Shown here piece by piece: positions 10,291 to 22,026 of a stretch of DNA of 39,799 nucleotides. The notes under the pieces were generated by a model. That model saw nothing but the letters and a program-made list of their open reading frames with translations, searched no databases and was not told the origin of the DNA. The position numbers and the translations under genes are program-made. The DNA is taken from positions 1-39,799 of the forward strand of contig JNEM01009037.1 of assembly GCA_000697335.1 (NCBI GenBank), given 5' to 3'. The stretch's first letter is position 1, and every line of letters begins with the position of its first letter. The stretch comes from Conidiobolus incongruus B7586. Lineage: Eukaryota > Entomophthoromycota > Entomophthoromycetes > Entomophthorales > Conidiobolaceae.

Positions 10291-10564
10291 TATCACGGGC
10301 TGGAATACTCGTTCGACCTTAGCAATTCAATTCATTCGAGAACTCCGCCACAGATCTACCTACAACGCAATCACAAAGTACACTCAAGCAATGCAATCAA
10401 TCGTTCCATCCGACGTGTCTTCCCAGCGTACGAGCGGTACGTCGGATGGAACGATTGATTGCATTGCTTGAGTGTACTTTGTGATTGCGTTGTAGGTAGA
10501 TCTGTGGCGGAGTTCTCGAATGAATTGAATTGCTAAGGTCGAACGGGTCTTCCGGCTCGTGACA
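10291..10564. repeat. Foldback element: 106-base perfect inverted repeat inside LTR-like ends
   Basis: The left arm 10311-10416 is the exact reverse complement of the right arm 10439-10544, with a 22-base spacer (10417-10438). The outer 20 bases on each side (10291-10310 and 10545-10564) are also inverted copies but match at only about 15 of 20 positions. Read inward from the right end it starts TGTCACGAGCCGGAAGACCC, very like the start of the solo LTR at 8548. A 4-base direct repeat ATAT (10287-10290 and 10565-10568) flanks it, though in AT-rich DNA this is weak support. It looks like an inserted LTR-derived or foldback/MITE-like unit. Two open frames inside it are mirror artefacts and are not genes. 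Confidence 0.75.
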
Positions 10565-10568
10565 ATAT

Positions 10569-11517
10569 TTTCAAATTCTCATACTAATATTCAATTTTAA
10601 AAGAATATATTGAATAAATATTGAGTTTAGATTGATAATAAACCTATTGCTAAATATAAATAGAAGATTTATTTCAATTTTACAATTTAATAGAATAATA
10701 AAATATGAACATTATTTGATAATAAACACCTTTAAAATTTATTAGGTCCATAAATCTAATTTTCAACTTCAAAGATAAGTTATACTGTTAATGTAATCAA
10801 AATATGGTAGATGCTAACATCTAATTAAAAAATTCAGGCTGTAATCAATATTAAAATATTTTTATCTTCAAATCAAAAATACTTCTATCAAAAATAAAAC
10901 AATAGTATGATTAAACATAAGTAATGACACGGTAAATTTTAAAATATTTTAAATTATTAATCATTTATAATGATTTAAATTGTTATTGACATTTTCAATA
11001 TAAAATTTATTATATATTCAAACTGTTATCCCAATTTAACTTTCATTAGATAATGTACTTGCAATAATTTGAAGGTTAAATTGTTTTAATATTATTTTTT
11101 GAGAAAAAATATTTCAGCATCATAAGTTATTCTAATAGTGAATGTGAAGTTGCTTTTCAGTTATAAACTATTTATTACAATTAATATTTTTATTTTGTAA
11201 AATGTATTAAATAATTAATATATAAATTATTATATTTACACAGAACTGTTAATTTCCAATTAATTTACTAAATATACATTTTTAAATTAATATTTTTTTT
11301 CAAAAATGCGTCATTCCTATACCTGAATTGCATATCTAAAACGCTCCCACTATTTAATTTTTAATCCAAACGAGAATATGAGGATAATTCCATTTCAATC
11401 ACGTCATTTAATTCCCAAATTACAACTTTAATTAAAATTTATTAATCCAAGATATATAAATCAGTCACAATCCTAAAAATTAATTATAAATGATAATAAA
11501 GAATAGTAATAATAAGA
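10569..11517. other. Spacer upstream of the mitochondrial carrier
   Basis: AT-rich, with no gene seen. The last ~200 bases (11320-11517) are slightly richer in G+C and should contain the carrier promoter. I see no defined box that I would trust in this composition. Confidence 0.5.
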
Positions 11518-12724
11518 ATGACAGTTGATACTTTAAATACAACAGTAAACCAATTCAAATTAAATGATTTTATAAAAGAATTTATTGCTGGTACGGTTGC
11601 CGGTTGGGCTCAAGTAACTGTTGGTCATCCTTTCGATACAGTTAAAGTAATTTCTAATATTTATTTTTGAAGAATTTATTAATATATTTTAATTAGGTAC
11701 GAATTCAGACTCAAAATGCGGCGAATGCACAATATTCTGGAGTTGTAGACTGCTTGGTACAAACTGTCAAACATGAGGGATTTTTGGGTCTTTTTAAAGG
11801 AGTTACTTCTCCTTTGTTAGGGATTGGTTTCTGGTAATTTTATATCGCATATTATAAAAATATGTTGAATTGATTAAGATTGCATCATTGTTTAGTAATG
11901 CTATTATATTCAGTGTTAATGGTCACTTTCGTAGAGTTTTAAACCCTAATCCCAATGATAGAAGGGATATTTTATCAGTTGGTAGTTTATATTCAACTGA
12001 TTTATTTGAAACAATGCTTATTGAACTCCATTAGAAAACAGTGCTTTGGCTGGTGCATTATCAGGTGGTATAAATTCAATTTTAGTAGGGCCTATTGAAC
12101 TTCTTAAAGTTAAATTCCAAATTGAAACCAAAAAAGTAATATTAACAATGATTTATTGCTATATAATTTAACTCATCACATTATAGTCAAAATACAGTGG
12201 ATTATACGATTGTTGCAAAGATATCGTTCGTACATCAGGTGTTCAAGGCCTTTCTCGAGGGTTGGGAAGTACTATTCTTAGAGAAGTTCCAGGATATGCT
12301 GGTTTCTTTGGTAATTTCAACATGATTCCAACTTGCTTCTGAAATATATTGAAATATGTTTTGCTTAGGAATGTATAATGGATTGAAAAATCTATATTAT
12401 AATAATTTTGAATCTTTCGCAGTACCTAAACCTGATGCCATCTTGCCAACACCACCTAACTGGTACCTCATCATGTCTGGGAGTTTGTCTGGAATCACTT
12501 GTTGGTTATGCAGTTATCCTCAAGATGTGATTAAATCTAGAATTCAATCCAGTTCGGATTCCATTCCACCTACTATCAGAGCCACAATTAAGTCGATTTA
12601 TCGTGAAGCTTCCATCGGTGGATTCTTCAAAGGTTTAACTCCCTGTTTACTTAGATCAATTCCAGCTGCGGGTTCTACTTTCTTCGTTTATGAAATGGCT
12701 GTTAAAGTTTTGAATAAGTATTAA
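11518..12724 (+). CDS. Mitochondrial carrier (SLC25) family protein, carnitine/ornithine/basic amino acid subgroup
   Basis: An inner-mitochondrial-membrane exchanger of 310 residues from six exons: 11518-11646, 11697-11833, 11896-11981, 12035-12135, 12187-12310 and 12369-12724. The five introns are 50-62 bases. All three tandem repeats are present, each with the carrier signature P-x-[DE]-x2-K: GHPFDTVKVRIQTQ, VGPIELLKVKFQIE and SYPQDVIKSRIQSS. The matching GFLGLFKG, GVQGLSRG and GFFKGLTP elements follow in each half-repeat. The PIELLKV and REVPGYAGFF blocks resemble the SLC25A15/A20/A29 and yeast Ymc1/Ort1/Crc1 group, which moves carnitine esters or basic amino acids; the exact substrate is not decidable by eye. 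Length is normal for the family (about 300). The next gene, on the opposite strand, ends about 500 bases downstream. Confidence 0.9.
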
Positions 12725-13224
12725 TTGGAATTGATAATATTATTTATTCATAACATTAATCTCAAAATATTATTTTAACTTTTTATATACTTTAAAATTA
12801 AGAACAACCAATATTTAGTAGTATTATATCAATCAATATACCCTTTTTTCTTCTATAATCACTAATCGATGCAATGGTATTAATATTTAATACTCAAATC
12901 CAAAGCACAACTTACTAATATTCTATTAATCATTCTTACACAATTACTATAGAATATCAAATAATTTCAAAAGTTTATTTTTATTATATTCAAATTCTAG
13001 AATTATATTATTTTCATTTACCAATTAATAAAATAATTAAATATCCAAATTATATGATGAATTCAATCATCGCTAAAAAATATAAAATCTTTTAAACATA
13101 CTTAAAAGTAATTTGAAAAAACAAAGACGATTTATATAATTAAATAATAATTGATAGAAATCATCAATCACATTTCAACATTACATATGATATAAATTCA
13201 ATTGTGACAAATGAAAATAGTTCA
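12725..13224. other. Convergent 3' spacer between carrier and Rec114-like gene
   Basis: 500 bases of AT-rich DNA holding the two 3' untranslated regions. No open frame of note and no RNA gene seen. Confidence 0.5.
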
Positions 13225-14235
13225 TTAATCTTTCAATTCTCCCAAAGGAGTGTGCGTTAATAAAATATTTTCTACTCTTTTCATCTAATGAGATAATCAA
13301 TATTTGGAATTATTAATATCCATATATTTTTTACAAATTCAGCGAAATTAGGATCATTTAAAATTTTTTGAACGGATTCATATGTTAATTCTATCAATTG
13401 AATTTAGTTTATAATAGCAAAATTATGAAAAATAAATTACCTTCTTCATTGATTTGTTCCTTATTGGATAAGATGGCTTCAATTGTTGATAATTGGGAGT
13501 TAGATATAATATTAGGTTCTATTGATGTCTCTACGATTGTGTAAAAAATTTTTGTCAGAATAATGTGTTATAAAAAATACTATGATTAGTATAAATTGGT
13601 ATATACCTTGTGTACTAATTATGTTTGCTTTTCTAAAGTTAATAAATAATCCTGACATATTAAAAGATATATATTTACTTGGCTGCGACAATATATTCTC
13701 CTCTAAAACTGAACAATCTCTATTGAAAAAGTTTTCCTTGTTGGAAACCATTATTAATTTCAAATGATTTGAAATTATTTCAATAAATTCACGACAAATA
13801 GCATCATCTTTAAACTTTACTTGAATTTTGACAACCTTAAAATATACTTAATAGTATTGCAATTTGTACAAATAAGATTATTTACCATTTTATGATGCAC
13901 GTTGGTTTTTGGATAATAGTACTTGAACCCAACTATATTTTTCTTTACTGCACATTTTAATTGGGATTGAGTTACGAAGTTGGTATCAATTGATATAAAT
14001 TCCTTTATATAAGAATTAGAATTTATAGAAATATATATTGGGCAATATATACCATTGTCACATTGGATACTTTTTTATCATCATGATCCAATCTAACAAT
14101 TTCAATTGATTTTGGCTGATCTTTATATACCAAGTATAATTCATCATGACTGATTGTATATTTATTTGTACTATCTGATACACGATAATTGTAAGTGGAT
14201 TTTGAAAATTCTGTCAATTTGAATGACTTTTCCAT
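13225..14235 (-). CDS. Probable meiotic recombination protein Rec114/Rec7 homolog
   Basis: A spliced model of 244 residues in six exons: 14235-14053, 14002-13886, 13835-13607, 13530-13441, 13390-13335 and 13284-13225. Four introns are 50 bases and one is 76; every junction keeps frame. The N-terminal ~125 residues alternate short strands and end in VVKIQVKFKDDAICREFIEIISNHL, which fits the PH-like fold of Rec114. The C-terminus reads VQKILNDPNFAEF then MKRVENILL, matching the short Rec114 C-terminal motif (Asp-Pro-x-Phe...F-[VM]-x-[KR]-V-E). Vertebrate REC114 is about 260 residues. Known role: with Mei4 and Mer2 it supports Spo11 in making meiotic double-strand breaks on chromosome axes. The match is from memory of the family, not a search; a different small PH-like protein is the alternative. 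It is divergent from Sac1. Confidence 0.6.
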
Positions 14236-14738
14236 TTTGATTGTATACTAAAAATACAAACGTTCTCAGAATAATTTATACTTTTGATACATTTAATAAA
14301 TGTATCAATCATTATTAAACATGTATGATGTTTATAAATCCTTATTTTTTTATTTATGAAAGTTCAACTATTAACTCATAAATTAATTTAACTAAACTAC
14401 ATTTAATAGTAATCAAAAATAATTACCAAAATATTCAATCATCTAATTCAAAATCAAACTGTCGAATTAATAATCATGCTAAAAATTATTAATCCACTAA
14501 TTAAACACTGCAAAGTGATTTCAATTGATTTTACACATGGAATTAAGGATTGTGATGATGTATGCAAATTATTCGTTAGAAAACTAGATCATCTTTTGTT
14601 TCTAAATAACTGTAAAAACTTTTTTAATATTGTCAAATCCATAAATTTTGATTATTTTCAACCCCTTTTAAAAAGCCTAATATTAATTTTGTTTTATTAC
14701 CTATTATAATACTTTATTAAATTTACTAATATTACAAT
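14236..14738. promoter_or_regulatory. Shared divergent upstream region of the Rec114-like gene and Sac1
   Basis: 503 bases separate the two start codons, so both promoters must lie here. ATTTAATAAATG and its complement form an inverted word near 14290-14305. A 77-codon open frame (14476-14709) sits inside, Ile/Leu/Lys-rich and ending 29 bases before the Sac1 ATG. It matches no family I know and I do not call it a gene. Confidence 0.4.
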
Positions 14739-17335
14739 ATGGTATACAACCAATATAAATTGTAATTATATTCAAATCTACCTTTTCAATTTGCATCTAA
14801 TTTTATTGTTAGCTATAACCATACCGATGTCTATGTATTAGAACCAGTCATCACAAATACTAATTTAGAAAAACCTCCTGTAAATGAAATTTTAGTTTTC
14901 CATCGTGATGCTGGATCTGTCGAATTAAGCGGTAACAATATTATCATTATTATTTTTATATTTAAAATAATAGTTCAAAAATTAGATCATTTACCACCTA
15001 TGCACAATTTAAACTCTAACGATGTTAGTTTGGTTTATGGTTTGATGGGAATCATTAGGCTACTTTCCGGTATTTATTATTACATATTTGTTTTTTTTGG
15101 TTATTTATTTAAATATATAGGTGATTATCTTATTTTGATTACTGGACGTGAGTTGGTTGGTAACTTGGGTGGATCTGATATTTATCAAATTACTTCAACT
15201 CAGCTCTATCCGTTTGCTAGAAATAAATTGTATTTGACGATCAAGTAAGTTGATTTTAAAAACATAATATATTAAATATATCTCATTTTATCTCATTAGT
15301 CAAGCGAGCGATGAAGAACGTTATTTGAGTTATTTACAAGATGTCACAAATGTTAAAAATTATTATTTTTCCTATGATTATCATTTGACCCTTAATTTAC
15401 AAAAACAATATGATAATCAAGTTGAATTGGGCAAAGAATTGATTCAAAAGGTATAATTTTCACTTATCTGATATACGCATATATTCTAACTTTCCCTCAT
15501 TTATAGGCTAATACCGAATTCCAATGGAATACTCACATTATAAAACCATTTTTGGAAGTCACTGAAGCTGATTCAACTCAAAATGTGCGCTAATATTTAG
15601 TTATATCATTTTCAAAATTAATTCTAATATATCTTTGATATAGTTTTCTAACTTTTTATTACCCATTATTCACGGATGTAATACATCATTCTAAAATTGT
15701 AATATTACATTATTAATAATTTTTTTAGTTGTTGCAATTAAACAAATAAGATGCAAAAACAGAAATTTAACTTATGCTTTAATCACTCGAAGAAGCTGGC
15801 ACAGAACTGGTGAGAGAAAAAGCCATATTTTGTATTTTTGATTTTAATTTTATTGTTTAGGTACCAGATATTTCTCTCGTGGTATTGATACCAATGGTAA
15901 TGTTTCCAATTTTGCTGAAACTGAGCAAATTATTTTGGGCCAAAATCTTAACGACCGTCCTATTAAATTATCCTATACTCAAATCAGAGGTTCAATGCCA
16001 TTTAAATGGGGCCAAGTCACTAACTTAAAATATACTCCCAAGTTAGAAATTGTTAGAGGCGATGAAGCTATTTATAATAGTATGAAAACTCATTTCAATC
16101 GATTAATTGAAAAATATGGCGAGGTTTACATTGTTAACTTGATTAACAAGAAAGGTTATGAATTACCAATGGGAGAAGAATTCGCTATTCAATTAGATAG
16201 AATGAACAATCCTCAAGTTCATTATTATCATTTTGATTTCCATAAAGAATGTAGCAAGATGAGATGGCACAGAATTGATTTACTCGTTCAACACTTAGAT
16301 GAGAATTTGAAACAATATGGATACTATTTTGAAGAAGATTATAAAGATTCGCAAACTACTCAAAAACAAACTGGTGTCATCAGAACAAATTGCATGGACT
16401 GCTTAGATCGTACTAATGTGGTCCAATCTGTCTTGGCCAAGCATATTTTATTGAGACAATTAAAAGACATTGGATATTTAGAAGAAAACGAAGGAATTGA
16501 ACAATTGAATAACTTTGAAGAAGACTTTAGAAATAGTAATTTAATCTTTTCATCGTTCCAATTTTGTATATTTAATATTTTTAATTAGTTTGGGCTGATA
16601 ATGCCGATGCCGTCAGTTTACATTATTCAGGAACTGGAGCCCTCAAAACTGATTTCACCAGGTAATATAATTTTAACTATTAAAAAGCTGATTTTATTAA
16701 TTTTCTGCAGGACTGGTAAAAGAACAAAACAAGGTGCTATTCAAGATGGTATCAACTCCATTGTCAGATATTTCAAAAATAATTTCCTCGATGGAGCCAG
16801 ACAAGTAATTCAATCCATTTTATCTCTTAATTTCTTTATTCATACTTGTAATTTAGGATTCTTTGGATTTATTCTTGGGCAAATATGAAGTTTCACAGGA
16901 TGCACCTACTCCTTTCAGATATTCATTTACATGGAGATTCCACTTGGTAAATCGAAATCATACCTGTTACATCTGAATTTTTATTTATCAATCGCTTAGG
17001 TTGCTGGTCTATCTTTTTCAAGCGTTGTTTTAGCATTAGCCCAGCAATTCTTCCAAGGTACCAATTTATTTTAATTTTAAAACTTGATCTAACTTTGAAT
17101 AGTCGTCGATCCCAAATTTAACTGGATAGTGAACTTGGTTGTATTTGGCGTAATTGGCTTCTGTGTTAAGTTTGCACTATCTAACGGACAAGATTTTGTC
17201 GATCGCCCCCGTTTAATTCCTTACGAATTCGATAGTATTAAATCACCCACCATCCAAGTTAGTGAAAAGTCATCTTTACCTTCAGCTTCTAGTTCACCTA
17301 TCATTCAAGAAAAAGACATCGAAAAGAATGATTAA
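14739..17335 (+). CDS. SAC1: Phosphoinositide phosphatase Sac1
   Basis: An ER/Golgi membrane enzyme that removes phosphate from PI4P, also PI3P. It has 642 residues in 14 exons: 14739-14761, 14813-14931, 14974-15069, 15121-15244, 15300-15450, 15507-15584, 15644-15677, 15729-15809, 15861-16535, 16589-16661, 16711-16804, 16857-16946, 17000-17057 and 17103-17335. The introns are 42-59 bases. Family blocks appear in order: [32 protein letters not shown] and NFAETEQI. The catalytic CX5R loop [15 protein letters not shown] has Cys near residue 413. WADNADAVS and [18 protein letters not shown] follow. Two C-terminal membrane segments (around 16990-17057 and 17120-17180) anchor it. Yeast Sac1 has 623 residues. 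The tiny first exon (MVYNQYK) was chosen because it joins in frame to [12 protein letters not shown]; it is the least certain piece. The intron at 15585 has a GTGCGC donor. Confidence 0.95.
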
Positions 17336-20300
17336 TTATTATCTAAAATATTAATAGTATAGTTTTGGAATTTATTATCAATAATACCCTTAATAAATAT
17401 ATTTCTTATTATCACACATAGCATTCATTTATCAGATTGTGAATATTGAATACCACTTATTTTGGTGTTTTTACTATTCAATAACAAATAAACAAATAGC
17501 GTTGATTTATCGATAAATAATTATATATTTACAGTTGTAAATTGAATTCTCTTTCAGTTAATCATCACAATTTTTTAATTCTAGCTCCTTCCGATTTTAT
17601 TTATATTTTGAGTGATCAAACTTCTTCCAAAATAAAGTTCAGATGTAGATTTCAATGTTGTTTGAAAAGTTAATTATAGTTTTCATTTTAAATAAATTCA
17701 ATGCAAAATTATTTTTCAGAAATCAAATGCCAAAAACCACAAACCTTTTCGAATTTCAAACCTTAAATATTTTGAAACAATTAGCATATATAATGTAGCT
17801 ATAATTTATATACTATCAAAATGTCACATATTTCAAATTTTCATAAATCCAAATTGTATTTTTTATAACTAATCAATTTAATAATATAACAGAAAAATTT
17901 AATTTGGATTGATTAAATTTTGTATTTAAAAATATCTGAATTAACATAAAGTTTTAAGTATACTTTAGGATAAAAATTTTAAAACTTATCCAAGGACCAC
18001 CGATAATCATTCTTTTTAATATCGTTTCTTTCATATTATTTAAATCTAAATTTCATTTATATATTTTTTATTTGACTATATATAATTTGACAAATGTCTC
18101 AATATGCGATATTGATTAACATATTTTTTTGAAAATTAAACATTTCAGAAATCTTATTACCATATATGGTATTTTTTTTAACTTACCAACTTTGAATATT
18201 ATCAATGATTGAAATTTTCAAGTGCTTCAGATATTTCAAATACTTGCCCAGTTTTAAGAGAAGCATTTGAAAATTTCACTTCTTTTCCATACAAATTGAA
18301 ATAAAATTTAATAGATTTTAAGAGGTTTAATTTTCTAGTTGAATTACTTGATATGTAGAATTGAAAAAAAATTATATAATTTTACTGGAATTTATGAATT
18401 TATGGATATATACATATATATATTGAATTAATTAACCTTATCAAAAAAATTTCAATTATGCTTTGACGTATTATCTCAAATTGACCATTATATAATTCTT
18501 GTAAATATTTTGGTAATAATATCGCTTTTAGTTATTATATTCGGAGACTAAATTTATAGAAATGAAAAATTTTAACATGAAGTTTAATATCGATTAATTT
18601 GAAATTAAACTGAATAATAAAATTTGATTATTTTTGAAATTTGGCATTGAATTACTGTTATCATTGAAATTCCAGTTTGAGAAAAGAGATGTATAAAATG
18701 ATACCAAAGATGGATCATGAAAAATATGTAAATTTAAGCTACTTTAATTCATTAAGCCAACTATATATTTTTGAAATTATAGAACCATTATAATACTCAT
18801 TATCAATCAAGTCAAACTTATTTAAGTGCAAAAATATTCATTCAAAGGGTACAATTTGGGTATTAAGCGATGTCTATTATAAACTAATAATATTCTCACC
18901 AGTTTTTTCAAACAATTGTGAAAATTTAATCAATCATCTATAAATTTATCAAGTTAACATAATCGGTTCTATCTAATATTGCCCTTTGTGTATCAAATAA
19001 TATATTAAATTATATTAATGTGTAAATAATTAGAGATTAAATGATGCATTATCGAATATTTCTTAAAACCATAGCTATTGACCAATATATGTTTTATTAT
19101 AGTAAATAATTTTAATTATCAACTTTGTTTCGAAATATAAAAAATACAATATCTGAGAATATGCTATATCATCATAGGGTAATATTTTTGAGATCTCTAA
19201 CATTTAAAACAGCCCCAATATTTGGATCTAGCAGGGATTTTCGCTGAATAGATGAAATATTTAAGATTTCATACAAAGCTGGCATAATAATGCTAGGGAA
19301 TATATAATAGAATGATAGATATATTTGGTCGGAATTGTATAAAAAATTCCAAAAACTTGATGTAATTAAATTGTTCTATCCAAATATTAAAATTTTTCAA
19401 TGGTAAATTTTTGCCATTTTTTATATTATAGATTTTTCTATTGAGATCACAGGTTCATTATTATTTTTATTAAACACTACTGTTTCAAGTGTTGTAATTA
19501 TTATGAAAAAAATTCTGGCATATGATCATAGCAAGACCTAAAAATATCAATTTTGAAAAAATTATCAAGAGTTAATGACCAATCCAATTACTTGATTAAA
19601 CCTAATTCATTTAATAAAGCTGCGTGGGTTCGCTTTTAACCTGAAAATTTCTTTTTAATAAAATGGATGAATTAAACATGAAATCAGGACAATTTCCTAA
19701 TTTGTTAATAAATTTGAAAAACCAGATATATTTAGTAATTTCCAAATATAGTTTCAAATGTTATCCTAATTTGGTATCTCAAAGAATTTTCAAATTCCCT
19801 AAATTTGATATGTTAACAAATTTTTGACTATTTAATTGGATAGAATGGTATAAATGGTTAATTTTTCATATTGGTTGTTAGTTAATATATAAAATATTAT
19901 CCCAAATTTCAGCCTTAGAATGTAATCTTGTCATAGAAGTCATGAAATGAGTTCCATTATCTAAAGTTGAATTGGTCATCATTTGTAAAAATTGGATAAC
20001 ATATATTAATTCTGGTAATTTTACTGTTCTTGTTAATTATTCCTTTAGCTCCGTTATTTTAAATAAATTAAAATTTATTAGTTGAATATAGAAAAATTTG
20101 AAAAATGTATCAATTATCTTCAGTATATTCATTGATTTGACATTCATTGAATCGATAATTAATTGAAAGTGTAATTATTTTAATACATGTATTGTTTTAT
20201 ATAATGGATATCATACCATTTCCATATAACATTCTATTTCTACATGGATTCAACTATCTTGAAATAAAGTGATCTTGCGAATTTAAATAATAGTAAACAT

Positions 20301-20916
20301 CTTACCATATATCAAATATTTTCAATTTGTACTTGATATATTTCAATGTTTATGAATCTTGAATTTATTAGAATTTTCATAATCAGTACTTTTGCAATTA
20401 TATCATCATACCTAATATATAAATATATATATATTGAAATGATTTAATGGATGATAAGATAAATATTTAATCAACTATCTCAACAAACATTAAATTAATT
20501 AAAATACACAACAATGAAATAATCTAAAATATTATCTTTATTAATTGGAAAAATATATAATCAATGAATGAGCTATAAAATTTATAGATTTAAACTAAAT
20601 CCACTAGGTGCTAATATAACACTTGACTACCGAATACTTAATAAAAATGTACTATAGATAGAAAGTTTGGAAAGTATAACATCTCATATAAGTCAGGAAA
20701 CTAATATGAAATTTAATTGCTATAATTAACTTGTTAAGATTATTATTCATGAACCTGTAAATATTAATATATTTCATTATTGATTACAATATATTGAACT
20801 ATTTAGGTAATTTAAATTCATTTTTAAAATATTCGGAATTTCAATAACATTAAATTGACTGATCAGTAAAATTATATGATATATCAAAATTTCGGAATCA
20901 TTATTTACTTAATTGA

Positions 20917-20919
<3 letters not shown>

Positions 20920-20955
<36 letters not shown>
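20920..20955. repeat. (TA)18 microsatellite
   Basis: An uninterrupted 36-base TA/AT run, the longest in the window. It is likely polymorphic and able to extrude a cruciform, with no evident gene link. Confidence 0.95.
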
Positions 20956-20957
<2 letters not shown>

Positions 20958-21422
20958 CTATATAATAATTATTAGCTTCTATATTTTTACTAATATTCAT
21001 ATTTTTCATGAATATAAATTATATTCAAATATGGTTCTAATAGATATTTTAACCAATTTTATTAGCTTTAAATTATAGAAAAACTTATTCAATGATATAT
21101 ACCATTACAAGGTATATATATATTAATTTAAAAGGTCTATTTTTTAATGCAAAGGTTAACTAAAATGAATATATTTTTAATTGATCAAATAACCTCCTAT
21201 CATTTATCATATATTACAACTACCATTATATTTTTTGTGATATCTTATTTTATTAATTTGATTTTGACTACCCAAACATGCATTCATCCTGAATCATTAA
21301 TTAATTAAAATATAGGTAATCTAATATTCACATAACAAAATATATTCATGGTCTTGAATTCTATTGTACAATATTAATAAATAGATAAGCTTCAGATGCC
21401 AAGGACAAGATAAAAGGTTTTC

Positions 21423-21431
21423 CGGTCTCCG
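21423..21431. promoter_or_regulatory. CGG-N3-CCG palindrome, candidate Zn2Cys6 site
   Basis: CGGTCTCCG lies about 600 bases upstream of TF2 within TTTTCCGGTCTCCGAGGAG, a short GC-rich patch. Inverted CGG triplets are the known recognition pattern of Zn2Cys6 dimers. Binding by TF2 itself or TF1 is inference. Confidence 0.35.
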
Positions 21432-22026
21432 AGGAGATGTTCTTTTTTTCTAATGAATATATTAAATATTTTTAATACTAAAATAAGAAATTGTCATCGG
21501 TTTACTCGGCATAATAAATATTTTTACTTAGATAAATACTTTTATTAACTTGTTTTTAAGCTAATTATATAAAACAAAATATAAATTTTAAATTAAAAAT
21601 TCAATATCTGAATATTATGGATTCTTAAAAACTGAGGTGAGTGGAAAATTAGAAAATGAAAATATAATATAAGATAAATTATCCAATAACTACAATAATT
21701 TCTAATTTGGTTCATGAAATGATCGAATCAAAATCTAAGGGTGTCAAAAGATAAAATTTTCTTCTCGTAACTAAATTTAAATATATATTTTGATCCAGTA
21801 TTGTAATTAAACTTCTGACTAGTTTAATACTTTTTTCGCATTATATATTTATGGAATATAAATAGGGCTTAAGTCGCTTAATTAATCTGGACTTTTTGTA
21901 TTTCGTTATTGTTTAAAGTGAATAATTGTACTATTAAATAATTTTTACAATATAATTAAAGATTTGTCTATATAAAACTTTTTTCAACTTCTCAACCCAT
22001 TCTTTAATCAGTTCTCTATATATAAA

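Larger units (their letters stand above)
17336..22026. other. 4.7 kb AT-rich spacer upstream of TF2
   Basis: No gene, tRNA or transposon recognised. Contents worth noting are a (TA)18 microsatellite at 20920-20955 and a CGG-N3-CCG palindrome at 21423-21431. The last few hundred bases before 22027 should contain the TF2 promoter and leader. Confidence 0.5.

Noticed and set aside
10259-10471. Two 65-70 codon frames in the foldback
   Set aside because: They run into the inverted repeat and owe their openness to its base composition; no family motif.
13582-13767. 61-codon plus-strand frame
   Set aside because: Antisense to exon 3 of the Rec114-like gene; only the minus frame joins across introns in frame.
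14476-14709. 77-codon frame upstream of Sac1, tried as an extra exon or separate gene
   Set aside because: No family resemblance, Ile/Leu/Lys-rich composition, and Sac1 has a good in-frame first exon at 14739.
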